Shown: positions 50,537 to 60,090, counted from the stretch's first letter. The stretch: 64,000 nt of DNA from Kitasatospora indigofera (GCF_014655955.1 NZ_BNBO01000004.1:62001-126000), one strand, 5' to 3'. Translations and numbers: made by a program. Notes: generated by a model from the letters alone, not told the origin.

Positions 50537-50583
50537 GTCGGACGTCGGGGGTCGGACGTCGGGCGTCAGGCGTCAGGCGTCAG
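50537..50583. repeat. Short tandem repeats between convergent genes
   Basis: Two 14-bp units GTCGGACGTCGGGG/C (50537-50550 and 50551-50564) are followed by three 7-bp units GCGTCAG (50563-50583). The last copies encode the stop region of sbcC. Confidence 0.85.
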
Positions 50584-53500
50584 GCGTCCTCCCGGCCCAC
50601 CAGGGACAGGGTCGAGCCGTGCCGGTTCTTCTTGACCAGCAACTGGGCGGGGATCCGGGCGCGCAGGTCGGCGACATGGCTGACGATCCCGACCGCGCGG
50701 TCGCGCTCGCGCAGGCCGTCCAGCACGTCCATCACCTCCTCCAGGGCCTGTTCGTCCAGCGTGCCGAAGCCCTCGTCGATGAAGAGGGTGTCCAGCGGCA
50801 TGCCGCCGGCCTCGTCCGTCACCACGTCGGCGAGGCCGAGCGCGAGCGCGAGCGAGGCGAAGAAGCTCTCGCCGCCGGAGAGCGTCGCGGTGTCCCGCTC
50901 GGTGCCCGTCCAGGCGTCCACCACCCGCAGCGACAGCCCCGAGCGCTTGCCGCCGGACGTCCGGTCGTCGCTGTGCACCAGGGTGTACCGCCCGCCCGAC
51001 ATCCGCACCAGCCGGTCGCTGGCCGCCGCCGCCACCTGCTCCAGCCGGGCCGCCAGGACGTACGACTCCAGCCGCATCCGCAGCCGGTTCTCGGTGGACG
51101 TGCCGGCGGCCAGCGAGGCGAGCCGGCTGATCCGGGCGTAGCCGTCCAGCACCGGGGCCAGCGAGGCGGCCAGCGCGGCCAGCCGCGAGCCGATCCGGGC
51201 CAGGTCGGCGCAGCGCTCGCGGGCCGCGTGCTGCGCCGCGGTGGCCCGCGCCAACCGGTCGGTCGCGGCCTGCGCCGCCGCCCGGGCGCCCGCCGGATCG
51301 GCCGGCGGGCGGGCGGCGGCCGCCACCAGCTCCGGGGCGGCGAGCAGCCGCTGGGCGGCCGACAGTTCGCTCCGGTGCCGCTCCAGCCGCTGCTGCAGCG
51401 CGGCGCGCTCGGCGGGCGGCAGCAGCACCGCGGCCGCCTCCCGCGCGCTGGGGAAGCCGGCCGCGACGGCGGCGCCGGCCAGCTCCTGCTCCGCCTCCTT
51501 CAGCCGGGCCGCGGTCTGCGCCCCGGTGCGGGCGGCGGCCAGCAGCCCGGTCACCGAGCGGGCCAGGCCGGCCAGCGCGGCGGCCCGCTCGGCCACCGAC
51601 CCGGCCTCGCCGCGGGCGGCCGCCACCTGCCGCGCCAGCTCCTGCCGCTCGGTGCGTACGGACTCCAGCCGGGCCGTCCGGACGGCGCTCCGCTCGCCGG
51701 CCTCGCGCAGCCGGGACAACTGCTCCGCCTGCTGCCGGGTGAGCCCCTCGATCCGTCCGTTCACCGCGCCGAGCGCGTCGGCCGCGCGCAGGGCGGTGCG
51801 GTGCTCCTCGGCCAGCGCCGCCAGCACGCCGGCCAGCTCCTCCGCGCCCTCCTCGCCGGCGGCGCCCGCCGCGGCCGCCTCCTGCACCCGCAGGGCGGTC
51901 AGGGACTGGTCGGCGACGGCCAGCCGCTGCTCGGCCTCGGCCTGCGCGGCCCTGGCCCGGTCCTCGTCCTCGGGGCGGACCTGGCCGCCGGCCGGCCGGG
52001 CCGGCGCCGGGTGCCCGGGCGAGCCGCAGACCCGGCAGGCCTCGCCGGCCCGCAGCTGGGCGGCCAGCTCGGCCGCCATGCCGGCCAGCCGGCGCTCGCG
52101 GACGTCCTGGCTGTGCTCGCGGGCGTCCAGGAAACGGCCGTGCAGACCCAGCCGCTGCTCCTCGGCCCGGCCGATCTCCTCGCGCAGCCCGTCCCGGCGG
52201 CGGGCGGCCGCGAGCCGGCCGGTGACCTCGGCCCGGCGGGCGTCCACCTGCTCGACCCTGGCCGCGGCGGCCCGGGCGGCGGACTGCTCCTCCTGGAGGG
52301 CGGCGAACCTGGCGTCGAACCCGGCCAGCCACTCGGCCGCGTCCTCGGCCAGCTCCTCGGCGCGGCGCCGCTCGTCCTCCAGCGCCGCCTCCTCCCGGGC
52401 CAGCCCGGCGCAGCGCCGCTCCTGGACGGCGGCCGCCTCCAGCCGCACCACCTCGGCGCGCAGCCGCAGCTCGGCCTGCGCCAGCTCCTCGGTCTCGGCC
52501 CGGGCCAGCAGCGGGCCGGAGTCGGGCACCCCGTCCGGTCCGTCCGGTCCGTCCGGTCCGTCCGGTCCGTCCGGTCCGTCCGGTCCGTCCGGTCCGCCGG
52601 TGCCGTCGGGGCGCGCCGGGCCGTTCCCGGCCGGGAACCGGCCCAGCTCCTCGCGGTGCCGGTGCTCCTCACGCCGGGCGTCCTCGTACGCCCGGGCCGC
52701 CGCGTCCCGCAGCCGGAGCACGGCCTCCAGCCCGGCGGCGGCCTGCGCCGCCGCCAGCCGCTCGCGTTCGCCCGCCAGCGCGGAATCCTGCCCGGTCAGC
52801 CGGGCCGCCTGCAGCACCGCCTCGCGGTGGCGCCGCTGGTGCTCCGCCAGCTCGCCCGCCGCGGCCTGCCGGTGCTGCGCCTCCTGGTGCCGCTCCCGGG
52901 CGCCGGCCAGCGCGCTCTCCGCGACGGCGAGCTGCTCGGCGGCCCCGCTGCGCAGGATCGCCGCCCAGGCCAGCACGCCGGCCGTGAGATCCGCCGGGGC
53001 GCCCGGTGCGTCGTCCTCGGCGGGCACCCAGCCGGCGGCGGGCTCGGCGGCCGGGCCGGCCGCCTGCTCGGCCTTGCTGGCCAGGTCGCGCAGCCCGCGC
53101 CGGCCGGCCTGCACGGCGGCCTCCTGGGCCCGCCGCCGGTCGGCCAGCCAGCCCTCGACCTGTCCGAACCGCCGGGTGTCGAACAGCCGGCCGAGCAGTT
53201 CGGCGCGCTGCGCGGCGTCCGCCCGCAGGAAGCGGGCGAAGTCGCCCTGCGGCAGCAGGACCACCTGGCAGAACTGCTCGCGGCTCATCCCGACCAGGCG
53301 GTGGATCTCCTCCCCGGTCTCCTGGTGCGACCTGCTGCCGGCCCGCCAGCCGGGGCTGCCGTCACCGGTGTCGGCCACCCACTCCCGCAGCAGGGTCTGG
53401 GCCCGCTCCTTGGTCAGTCCGCCGGCCTTGGTCTTCTTCGGGCGCAGCTGCTCGGGCTGCCGGATGATCTCCAGCCGGCGGCCGCCGAGGGTCAGCTCCA

Positions 53501-53738
53501 GCCGGACCTCGGTCAGCCGGTTCGGGTCCGCGTGGTCGCTGCGCAGGCGGTTGGCGGTCCGGGCCCCCGGCACCTCGCCGTAGAGCGCGAAGCAGACGGC
53601 GTCCAGCACGCTGCTCTTGCCCGCGCCGGTGGCGCCGCGCAGCAGGAACAGGCCGCCGGACGAGAGCGCGTCGAAGTCGACCGTCTCGGTGCCGGCGAAC
53701 GGGCCGAAGGCGGTGACCGTCAGCTGGTGCAGTCTCAT
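50580..53738 (-). CDS. sbcC: Exonuclease SbcCD, SbcC ATPase subunit
   Basis: A 1052-residue SMC-like ATPase of the SbcCD (Mre11-Rad50) nuclease that opens hairpins and processes DNA ends. Walker A GATGAGKSS (35-43), long coiled coils with a zinc hook CRVCGSPGH (Cys568/Cys571), then LSGGESFFASLALALGLAD and Walker B LFIDEGFGTLD near the C-terminus. A run of seven Gly-Pro-Asp repeats (about residues 382-402) interrupts the first coiled coil. Follows sbcD with a 67-bp gap, so the two form an operon. The size is normal for actinobacterial SbcC. Confidence 0.95.
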   Translation of the reverse strand: MRLHQLTVTAFGPFAGTETVDFDALSSGGLFLLRGATGAGKSSVLDAVCFALYGEVPGARTANRLRSDHADPNRLTEVRLELTLGGRRLEIIRQPEQLRPKKTKAGGLTKERAQTLLREWVADTGDGSPGWRAGSRSHQETGEEIHRLVGMSREQFCQVVLLPQGDFARFLRADAAQRAELLGRLFDTRRFGQVEGWLADRRRAQEAAVQAGRRGLRDLASKAEQAAGPAAEPAAGWVPAEDDAPGAPADLTAGVLAWAAILRSGAAEQLAVAESALAGARERHQEAQHRQAAAGELAEHQRRHREAVLQAARLTGQDSALAGERERLAAAQAAAGLEAVLRLRDAAARAYEDARREEHRHREELGRFPAGNGPARPDGTGGPDGPDGPDGPDGPDGPDGPDGVPDSGPLLARAETEELAQAELRLRAEVVRLEAAAVQERRCAGLAREEAALEDERRRAEELAEDAAEWLAGFDARFAALQEEQSAARAAAARVEQVDARRAEVTGRLAAARRRDGLREEIGRAEEQRLGLHGRFLDAREHSQDVRERRLAGMAAELAAQLRAGEACRVCGSPGHPAPARPAGGQVRPEDEDRARAAQAEAEQRLAVADQSLTALRVQEAAAAGAAGEEGAEELAGVLAALAEEHRTALRAADALGAVNGRIEGLTRQQAEQLSRLREAGERSAVRTARLESVRTERQELARQVAAARGEAGSVAERAAALAGLARSVTGLLAAARTGAQTAARLKEAEQELAGAAVAAGFPSAREAAAVLLPPAERAALQQRLERHRSELSAAQRLLAAPELVAAAARPPADPAGARAAAQAATDRLARATAAQHAARERCADLARIGSRLAALAASLAPVLDGYARISRLASLAAGTSTENRLRMRLESYVLAARLEQVAAAASDRLVRMSGGRYTLVHSDDRTSGGKRSGLSLRVVDAWTGTERDTATLSGGESFFASLALALGLADVVTDEAGGMPLDTLFIDEGFGTLDEQALEEVMDVLDGLRERDRAVGIVSHVADLRARIPAQLLVKKNRHGSTLSLVGREDA
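52533..52595 (-). repeat. Seven 9-bp tandem repeats within sbcC
   Basis: GTCCGGTCC (plus-strand reading) is repeated seven times without mismatch, encoding (Gly-Pro-Asp)n in the coiled-coil arm of SbcC. The 9-bp unit keeps the frame. Confidence 0.95.
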
Positions 53739-53805
53739 CGGGGCGGCTCCTGCCGGCGGTGGGGTGCGGGCGGCCGGTGCGCCGCGGGACGGCCGGCGGG
53801 TGCGG

Positions 53806-54972
53806 TCATGGCTGGTCCGCCCGCCGGTCGGCGCTCTCGCGGGTGCTCTCGAAGCCCTCGCGCAGCCAGCGCAGCTCGGCGTCGTCGGGCTCGGTACCGG
53901 GCCGGACGTGCCGCACGAAGCCCTCGGCGATCTCCAGGTCGGTCCGCCCGCGCACCCTCGACGCGTAGGACCGGGCCGGGCCGGACTCGGTCTCGTCCGG
54001 GTCGAAGAGCAGCTGGAGGGTGTGCGGGAAGCGCCGGCGCAGCCGCTCCATCGGCTCGGCCGGGCGGCCCGGGTCGGTCAGGGTGACCTGCACCCAGGAC
54101 TCCTCGTGCCGGGCGTGGCGCGGGTCGGCGAGCAGCTCCTCCAGCCGCCCGCGCAGGCAGGCCAGCTCCCGGGGGACGGGCGTGTACGCGCGCTCGGCGG
54201 TCACCGAACCGTCCGCCGCCAGGTCCACCAGCCACATCGACTTGCGGTGGTCCACCTCGGAGAAGGAGTAGGCGAGCGGGGAGCCGCTGTAGCGCACGTG
54301 CGGGGCCAGGGTCTGGCAGCCGTGCAGGTGGCCCAGGGCGGCGTAGTGCACGCCGTCGAAGACCGCGACCGGCACGTTCGCGACCCCGCCGACGGCGATG
54401 TCGCGTTCGCTGTCGCTGGGCGCCCCGCCGGTCACGAAGGCGTGCGCCAGCACCACCGCGCGGGTGCCCGCGGGCCGGCCCGCCAGGTCCGCCCGGACCC
54501 GCTCCGTCGCGGCGCCGAGGACGGCCGCGTGGCCGCCCCGCTCCAGGCCGAAGCTCTCGCGGACCAGCGCCGGTTCGAGGTACGGCAGCCCGTACACGGC
54601 CACCGGGCCGTGCTCGTCGGCGAGCAGGACCGGCGTGGCGCAGCCGGCCGGGTCCGTCCGCAGGTGGATGCCGGCCCGGTCGATCAGGCCGGCGCCGACC
54701 CCCAGGCGCCGGGCCGAGTCGTGGTTGCCGCTGATGAAGACGGTGGGGACGCCGAGCCCGGCGAGCCGGTGCAGGGCCCGGTCGAAGAGGGCGACCGCCT
54801 CCAGCCCGGGCAACGCCCGGTCGTACACGTCGCCGGCCACCAGCACGGCCTGGACGCGCTCCTCCCGGACCACGTCCACCAGGTGGTCCAGGAAGGCGCG
54901 CTGGGCGTCGTGCAGGCTCTCCCGGTGGAAGGAGCGCCCGAGGTGCCAGTCGGAGGTATGCAGCAGTCGCAT
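53806..54972 (-). CDS. sbcD: Exonuclease SbcCD, SbcD nuclease subunit
   Basis: A 388-residue Mre11-type metallophosphoesterase. Metal and catalytic motifs in order are TSDWHLGRS (Asp8, His10), VAGDVYDRALP, FISGNHDSARR, VVLAHAFV and ALGHLHGCQ. The capping domain follows, with a C-terminal acidic helix region. ATG 54972 gives the universal MRLLHTSDWHLG start. First gene of the sbcD-sbcC operon. A general DNA repair function. Confidence 0.95.
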   Translation of the reverse strand: MRLLHTSDWHLGRSFHRESLHDAQRAFLDHLVDVVREERVQAVLVAGDVYDRALPGLEAVALFDRALHRLAGLGVPTVFISGNHDSARRLGVGAGLIDRAGIHLRTDPAGCATPVLLADEHGPVAVYGLPYLEPALVRESFGLERGGHAAVLGAATERVRADLAGRPAGTRAVVLAHAFVTGGAPSDSERDIAVGGVANVPVAVFDGVHYAALGHLHGCQTLAPHVRYSGSPLAYSFSEVDHRKSMWLVDLAADGSVTAERAYTPVPRELACLRGRLEELLADPRHARHEESWVQVTLTDPGRPAEPMERLRRRFPHTLQLLFDPDETESGPARSYASRVRGRTDLEIAEGFVRHVRPGTEPDDAELRWLREGFESTRESADRRADQP

Positions 54973-55212
54973 GGTCCACGACCTTAACCGCAGCCACCGA
55001 CAACTCGGGGCGGAACGGGCGGGGCGTCCGTCCCGCCGGCCCCGCCGAGCCCCCGTGATCCGTTGCTCTGCGTGGATTGTCAGTGACGCTGTGTATGTTC
55101 TCGACTGCCGGACACCCGGGCCTTCCGGGCCGTCCGGCGACCGTGCCGCGCCCGTTCCGGCGGCACGGCCCGGGCGTGCGGCCCGGGTGGACCCGAGGAC
55201 AGAGGGAGGGCC

Positions 55213-56550
55213 ATGTCCAAGCCCGTCCAGTACCGCCGTCAACCCGACCACCAGCAGCAACCCGAGGACCAGCAGCATCCCGATCGCCGGCGGCAGCCCG
55301 AGAGGAAGGGGCAGCCCGGGCAGGGGCGGCGGCCCGGCGAGGCCCGCCGTGCGCCGGCCGCGCCCCGTGGCGGGCGGGCCCGGCGGGATGGCCGGGAGCG
55401 CCGTGACCGACGACACGGGCCGGGCCTGGCCGACCGGGGCCCCGGCCGGCCCGCCGACCGCGGCGGACAGCCCGGGTACCCGAAGGGCGGCGGGCCGGGT
55501 ACGTACGCCGTGGCCGGCCCCGGCGGGACCGGTCTCGGGCCGGCCGGTCCCGGCTCCGGCCGCGGGGGCGGCCCCGGCCCCCGCCCGCGCGGCCGGGGCG
55601 GGCCGCGCGGGGGCCCGCCGCCGCAGCCGGTCGCGCTGGCGGTGGCCGCCGACGCCGCCGACTTCGCCTGCCTCAGCCGGTACGGGATGTTCGGCCCGGC
55701 GACCTACGAGGCCTACCTGCGGCGGACGGAGAGCCAGCTGCGGGCGCTCCGCGGCCAGGGGCTGGAGGTGCACCTGAGGGTCCTGGAGCCGGCCGACTTC
55801 GAGGACTTCTGCGAGGAGTTCGGCCTCGGCCCCGAGGATCCGGCGGCCCGGGTCGCGTACGCCGCCGACCCGGAGCTGGCGGGGGAGCCCTTCGTGTACG
55901 GGGGCGAGCGCCTCGGCGAGCTGCTGCCGGCGCTGGTCGAGGACCACCGGGCCCGGGTCCGGATCTCGATCGCCTGCTCGGCGCTGCTCGCCGCGCTGGA
56001 GGGGGACGAGCGGCCGGAGCCGAGGCTCACGGCGGTGCTCGGCCACGTCTCGGAGCTGTACCTGGCGCTGGCCGCGGGCGCCGGTGAGGGCTGTCACCTG
56101 CTGACCTTGCGCACCTACGGGCCGGAGGACGGCGAGGAGCTGACGGCGGCGGCCGAGGTCTGCGCCGAGGACGGGCGGCTCTTCGTCGGCGGGCGCGAGG
56201 CCGAGGCGTTCTGCGTGACGCTGGCGGCCGGCATCGCGGCCGACGGCGCGGGGGAGCTGCTGCTGCACAGCGTCCCGGCGGCGGGCCGGCCGCCCCTGGT
56301 CCGCGGCTGGCGGCTGCTGGCCGGTCGGCTCGGGCCGATGACGGTGCCCGAGGTGTTCGCCGCGTTGGCGGAGGACGAGGTGCGGGGCGTCGGGTTGCCG
56401 GACGGCGTGGCCGCCCGCCCGGGCTTCCCGCTGCCCGGCCGGCCCGCCGAATGTGGGCCCCGTCGGCCGGCCGGTGGCGGGCCGGGCCGGCCGGGTACGG
56501 GTGCGTCGGGTGCGGCTGAGCCCGGAGAGGCGGGTGGGGCCGAGGTCTGA
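55213..56550 (+). CDS. Conserved hypothetical protein with disordered N-terminus (445 aa)
   Basis: The first ~140 residues are Gln/Arg/Gly/Pro-rich and certainly disordered. The folded part begins at PVALAVAADAADFACLSRYGMFGPATYEAYLRRTESQLRALRGQGLEVHLRVLEPADFEDFCEE and runs to about residue 400, then a Gly/Pro tail. The ordered region is acidic and alpha/beta in character. No named domain is recognised. ATG with GAGGGAGG upstream. A hairpin terminator follows at 56650. This is the type of protein widely conserved among streptomycetes without known function. Confidence 0.75.
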   Translation: MSKPVQYRRQPDHQQQPEDQQHPDRRRQPERKGQPGQGRRPGEARRAPAAPRGGRARRDGRERRDRRHGPGLADRGPGRPADRGGQPGYPKGGGPGTYAVAGPGGTGLGPAGPGSGRGGGPGPRPRGRGGPRGGPPPQPVALAVAADAADFACLSRYGMFGPATYEAYLRRTESQLRALRGQGLEVHLRVLEPADFEDFCEEFGLGPEDPAARVAYAADPELAGEPFVYGGERLGELLPALVEDHRARVRISIACSALLAALEGDERPEPRLTAVLGHVSELYLALAAGAGEGCHLLTLRTYGPEDGEELTAAAEVCAEDGRLFVGGREAEAFCVTLAAGIAADGAGELLLHSVPAAGRPPLVRGWRLLAGRLGPMTVPEVFAALAEDEVRGVGLPDGVAARPGFPLPGRPAECGPRRPAGGGPGRPGTGASGAAEPGEAGGAEV

Positions 56551-56649
56551 CCCGAGGGCGGGGGCTGAACCGGGGCCCCGCCGGGTGGCCGGCCGAGTCC
56601 GGCGGGGCGGCCCTGCCGGGCCGGGGCGGGGCGCCGTCCGGCAGGTGCC

Positions 56650-56685
56650 GCCGCCCGGGTGCCCTGGACGGGGCACCCGGGCGGC
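56650..56685 (+). terminator. Hairpin after the 445-aa hypothetical gene
   Basis: A perfect 15-bp stem (56650-56664 with 56671-56685) and a 6-nt loop TGGACG. Confidence 0.75.
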
Positions 56686-56913
56686 CCGGCGGTGGCCCGG
56701 CGGTGGCCCGGCGGTGGCCCGGCAGTGGAGTGGCGTGTACGCCACGCGGGAGCCCGGGGGCTGTTCATCGACCGCCTGTTCGGGGAAGATTCGTGGAAGA
56801 TCAACAGTCGGAGCGCGCGGCGGCCCCACCCCGCCCGCTCCGCAGGCCCATGCAGTGCACCGGGACGCGGACGGCCGCGGACCCGGCGGGCCCCGGCACC
56901 GGAGGGGGGACGA
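56686..56913. other. Repeat and palindrome region upstream of the Nudix gene
   Basis: Three 11-bp units CGGTGGCCCGG (56690-56722) are followed by a degenerate copy. A 16-bp palindrome GTGGCGT-GT-ACGCCAC (56730-56745) and an AT-richer stretch (56770-56815) are the likely promoter of the Nudix gene. Confidence 0.5.
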
Positions 56914-57522
56914 ATGGGCCGCATCGAGTACAGCGTGGAGATCGCCGACCTGCTCGGCCGCGTACGGCGCCGGCCCCCCGCCGGCTGGCCCTGGCGGCCG
57001 GGTGAGCCGGTCCCGCCGGGGCTGACCGTCAAGCAGTCCTGGGGCTGGCTGTTCGCGCCGGACGGCCGGGTGCTGACCCTGGTGAACCCCCGGGACGGCA
57101 TCGTCAGCCTGCCCGGCGGCTCGCTGGAGCCCGAGGACGAGGGCGACCCGGGGGCGGCGCTGGCCCGTGAGGCGGGCGAGGAGGCGCAGGCCGTGATCGG
57201 GCGGCCGCACTACCTCGGCTACCTCTACGACCGGGTCGGGTCCGCGAACGGCGGGCACGAGTGCGCGCGGGTCCGGATGGCGGCGGCGCTGCGGGCCGTC
57301 GGGCCGACCGTCCCGGACCCGGCCTCGGGCCGGCACTACCGGCGGCTGCTGGTCGCGCCGGGCCTCGCGGTGGAGCTGCTCGGCTGGGGCCCGGCCGGCC
57401 TGCGGCAGGCCCGCACGGCGGTGGCCGTGGCCGTCGAGCACCTCGGCGTGCCCGCGGCCGCCAACGAGGCCATCGAGGAGCTGCCGGTCCTCGGCGGCCC
57501 GGTCTTCCCCTTCGGGGGCTGA
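56914..57522 (+). CDS. Nudix-domain hydrolase-like protein
   Basis: A 202-residue protein. The Nudix core SLPGGSLEPEDEGDPGAALAREAGEEAQAV (66-94) matches Gx5Ex7REUxEExGU, but three extra residues separate Glu74 from Arg85-Glu86, so the loop is longer than canonical. Glu89/Glu90 metal ligands are kept. Family members hydrolyse nucleoside-diphosphate derivatives. ATG 56914 has GGAGGGGGG upstream. The N-terminal WGWLFAPDGRVLTLVNP strand fits the fold. The substrate is not predictable. Confidence 0.8.
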   Translation: MGRIEYSVEIADLLGRVRRRPPAGWPWRPGEPVPPGLTVKQSWGWLFAPDGRVLTLVNPRDGIVSLPGGSLEPEDEGDPGAALAREAGEEAQAVIGRPHYLGYLYDRVGSANGGHECARVRMAAALRAVGPTVPDPASGRHYRRLLVAPGLAVELLGWGPAGLRQARTAVAVAVEHLGVPAAANEAIEELPVLGGPVFPFGG

Positions 57523-57986
57523 GTCCGGGCCCGTCCGGTCCGTCCGGCCGGCCGGCCCGCCGCGTCCGGCCTGTCTGCCCGTCCGGTCGCCGGTTCGTCG
57601 CGCCCGTCGGCCCGGCCCTGGGCCCGCCCGTCGGCACCTTCCGGCTGCCGGTTCGGCTCGTCCGTACATCTGCTCTTCCGGTTGTCCGTCCGGCTGTCCG
57701 TCAGGCGGCCGCTCGTCCGTCCGTCTGCTCGTCCGTCCGCTCGTCCGTCCGGGCGACGGACGGGAGTTCGCCTCCCGGGGCGGTGCGCGGGGGTGGGACC
57801 GGTGCGACGCGCCGTGGGGGTCCGTGCCGCTGCCGGCGGCCCTGAGCAGCGCAGTTCCCTTGCGGAGTGGCCCAGTTCACCGGTGCGTCGTGAGACGGTC
57901 CGTCAATATCTTTGGCATGAGCGCTTCCTCTACACGCTACCGCCTGGTATCACAACTGTGACCCTTGTCACTCATGTGGAGGTGCC
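57523..57986. other. Intergenic region upstream of the secreted lipase gene
   Basis: 464 bp. The first part (57530-57770) is rich in CGTCCG repeats, with no gene. The second part (57880-57985) is AT-richer and is the probable promoter, including AGACGGTCCGTCAA (57893-57906), also present near the deacetylase gene, and TTTGGCATGAGC. RBS GGAGG lies just before the ATG. Confidence 0.5.
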
Positions 57987-58784
57987 ATGCGCCCCGCTCG
58001 TGCAATGTCCGTCGCCACACTGGCGGTTCTCCTCACCCTGGCCAGCCTTTTCGTCGCGTCGCCCGCCAGTGCGGCCGGGGTGCGGTACGCCGCCCTCGGT
58101 GACTCCTACTCCGCCGGCGTGGGGGCCGGCAGCTACACGAGCGAGAGCGGCAGCTGCAAGCGCAGCACCAACTCGTACCCCTACCTCTGGAAGAACGCCC
58201 ACGCGCCCTCGGCCTTCGCCTTCGTCGCCTGTTCGGGGGCGAGAACCGGTGATGTGCTGAACAACCAGCTGTCCGTGCTGGACGCGAGCACCACGCTGGT
58301 CAGCATCAGCGTCGGCGGCAACGACGCGGGCTTCGCGAGCACCATGCAGACCTGCGTGCTCGACTCCGAGACGGCCTGCCTGAACGCGGTGGCCACCGCG
58401 AAGAGCTACGCGACCAACACGCTGCCGGCCCAGCTCGACAACGTCTACGCCAAGATCCACGCCAAGGCGCCCAACGCGCACGTGGTCGTGCTCGGTTACC
58501 CGCACCTCTACAAGATCGGCGGCAGCTGCATCTTCGGGATCGGGGACACCAAGCGGGCCGCCATCAACAGCGCGGCCGACACCCTGGCCGACGTGACCGC
58601 CAAGCGGGCGGCGAACGCCGGCTTCAGCTACGCCGACGTGCGGAGCGCGTTCACCGGCCACGAGATCTGCGCGAGCGGCACGGTGTGGCTGAACAGCACG
58701 GTGCTCCCGGTCGACGAGAGCTACCACCCGAAGGCGGCCGGCCAGTCCGGGGGCTACCTCCCGGTGTTCTCCGCGGCGGCCTGA
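57987..58784 (+). CDS. Secreted SGNH-hydrolase family lipase/esterase
   Basis: A 265-residue extracellular hydrolase like the Streptomyces GDSL lipases. The Sec signal peptide (cleavage after ~ASAA, residue 30) is followed by block I ALGDSYSAGVG with Ser40, block II-type ACSGARTGDV, block III SVGGNDAGF, and block V DESYHPKAAGQ with the catalytic Asp/His. Even-numbered Cys pairs (SCKR, ACSG, TCVLD, ACLN, SCIF, EICA) suggest three disulfides. ATG with GGAGG. Ends in a strong hairpin shared with the convergent deacetylase gene. Confidence 0.93.
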   Translation: MRPARAMSVATLAVLLTLASLFVASPASAAGVRYAALGDSYSAGVGAGSYTSESGSCKRSTNSYPYLWKNAHAPSAFAFVACSGARTGDVLNNQLSVLDASTTLVSISVGGNDAGFASTMQTCVLDSETACLNAVATAKSYATNTLPAQLDNVYAKIHAKAPNAHVVVLGYPHLYKIGGSCIFGIGDTKRAAINSAADTLADVTAKRAANAGFSYADVRSAFTGHEICASGTVWLNSTVLPVDESYHPKAAGQSGGYLPVFSAAA

Positions 58785-58870
58785 CCGGAACGGATGACCA
58801 GAAGCAGCTGCACGCGGCTCATCTGATCGTCCGACATTTGCACCGCTCGTCCGGCCGGAACCGACCGGAC

Positions 58871-58927
58871 GCCCCGGCCCCCGCCGGCCGGCCCTCCCTG
58901 GAGGAGCCCGCCGGCGGGGGCCGGGGC
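58871..58927. terminator. Bidirectional hairpin between lipase and deacetylase genes
   Basis: A perfect 17-bp stem (58871-58887 with 58911-58927) with a 23-nt loop, between two convergent genes. Confidence 0.8.
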
Positions 58928-58968
58928 ACGAGGTGGGCGGCGGCCCGGTGCGGGCCGCCGCCCCGCCG

Positions 58969-60090
58969 TCAGTGCAGGTACTCGGTGAGTCCGGCCGGCC
59001 GCAGGCCGGCGGCCCGGGCCGCCGCCAGGGCCCGCTGGAGGTCGGCCGCGAGGGTGTCGGTGAAGTGCATCAGCACCACGTCACCGGCCTGCAGCGGTCC
59101 GCCGTGCCAGACGTTGGAGGCGCCCCAGCTGAAGTCCGCCGTCGCCGTCACGACCGTGCGGATGCCGCAGTTGGCCGCGGCCTGCAGGGTGTCGGCGTTG
59201 AAGGCGAGGTACGGCGGGCGGAACACCGTGGTGGGCGTCCCGTAGACGCGGGCGGCCGCGTCCCGGGCGTCGCAGATCTCGGCCTGCTGCTCGGCGAGCG
59301 GGAGCGTGCTGAGGTCCCGGTGCGAGACGCTGTGGTTCTGCACCGAGGAGCCCGGTACGGCGGTCACCCGCTTGAAGAAGTCCGGTTCGAAGCCGGAGGG
59401 CATCGGCAGCGGGAAGGCCGTGATCGGCAGCTTCTCGGCGGCGATGACCTGCTCCGCCTCCGGGGTGCGCTGCCAGCCGTCGTCGACGGTGAAGAAGACC
59501 ACGTTGTCGGTGGTCGGGACGTTCCAGGTGGCCCGGGCCGGCGCGGGGGCCGGGCCGTCGACGCGCACGTCGTCCGCCGCGAACGGCCCCTGGCCGTACC
59601 AGCCGTGCAGGTAGAGCCGGACGGAGGAGACGCCGGCGCCGGTGGTGAAGCTGGTGGTCAGCCGCTGCCACTGGCCACCGGTGTTCTCCACCCAGGACGG
59701 CGCCACGTCGTGACCGGTGCCGGTCGCGCCGAGGAACACGTACGCGCCGCGGACCCAGGCGGAGACCGTGTACGTGGTGGCGGGGAGCACCGAGACGGTC
59801 TGGGCGCACTCACCGGTGGAGTCGCCGGTGGCCGGGGTGACGGACAGGGCGGAGTCGCCGGTGTGCGCCTGCCCGGTGCCGGCGACGGCCTCGCCGGCGC
59901 CGCAGCTCCAGCCCGGGATCGCGCCCCAGTCGGCGAGCGGGAGGGCCGGGATCTCGAATCCCGGGTTGGTGGCCAGGTTGACGGTGGGGACGGGCTCGGC
60001 CGAGGCCTGGGCGGTGGGTACCGCGAGTCCGAGGGCGGCGAAGGCCGCGCTCGCGGCGCACGCCGCGAGACGACGCAGGGGTCTGGACAC
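58969..60090 (-). CDS. Secreted polysaccharide deacetylase with N-terminal carbohydrate-binding-like domain
   Basis: A 373-residue secreted protein: signal peptide to about residue 30 (VPTAQASA), a jelly-roll CBM-like domain (~35-175; NLATNPGFE, GECAQTVSVLPATTYTVSAWVRG, SVRLYLHGWYGQGPFAADDVRV), then a NodB deacetylase. Motif 1 is FFTVDDGW (Asp pair), motif 2 HSVSH (zinc His), motif 3 RPPYLAFN, and late motifs TADFSWGASN and VVLMHF. It should deacetylate a glycan such as chitin oligomers or peptidoglycan. GTG 60090 (AGGAG 7 nt upstream) precedes a good signal peptide and is preferred to 60180. A DasR-like site lies upstream. Confidence 0.9.
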   Translation of the reverse strand: MSRPLRRLAACAASAAFAALGLAVPTAQASAEPVPTVNLATNPGFEIPALPLADWGAIPGWSCGAGEAVAGTGQAHTGDSALSVTPATGDSTGECAQTVSVLPATTYTVSAWVRGAYVFLGATGTGHDVAPSWVENTGGQWQRLTTSFTTGAGVSSVRLYLHGWYGQGPFAADDVRVDGPAPAPARATWNVPTTDNVVFFTVDDGWQRTPEAEQVIAAEKLPITAFPLPMPSGFEPDFFKRVTAVPGSSVQNHSVSHRDLSTLPLAEQQAEICDARDAAARVYGTPTTVFRPPYLAFNADTLQAAANCGIRTVVTATADFSWGASNVWHGGPLQAGDVVLMHFTDTLAADLQRALAAARAAGLRPAGLTEYLH

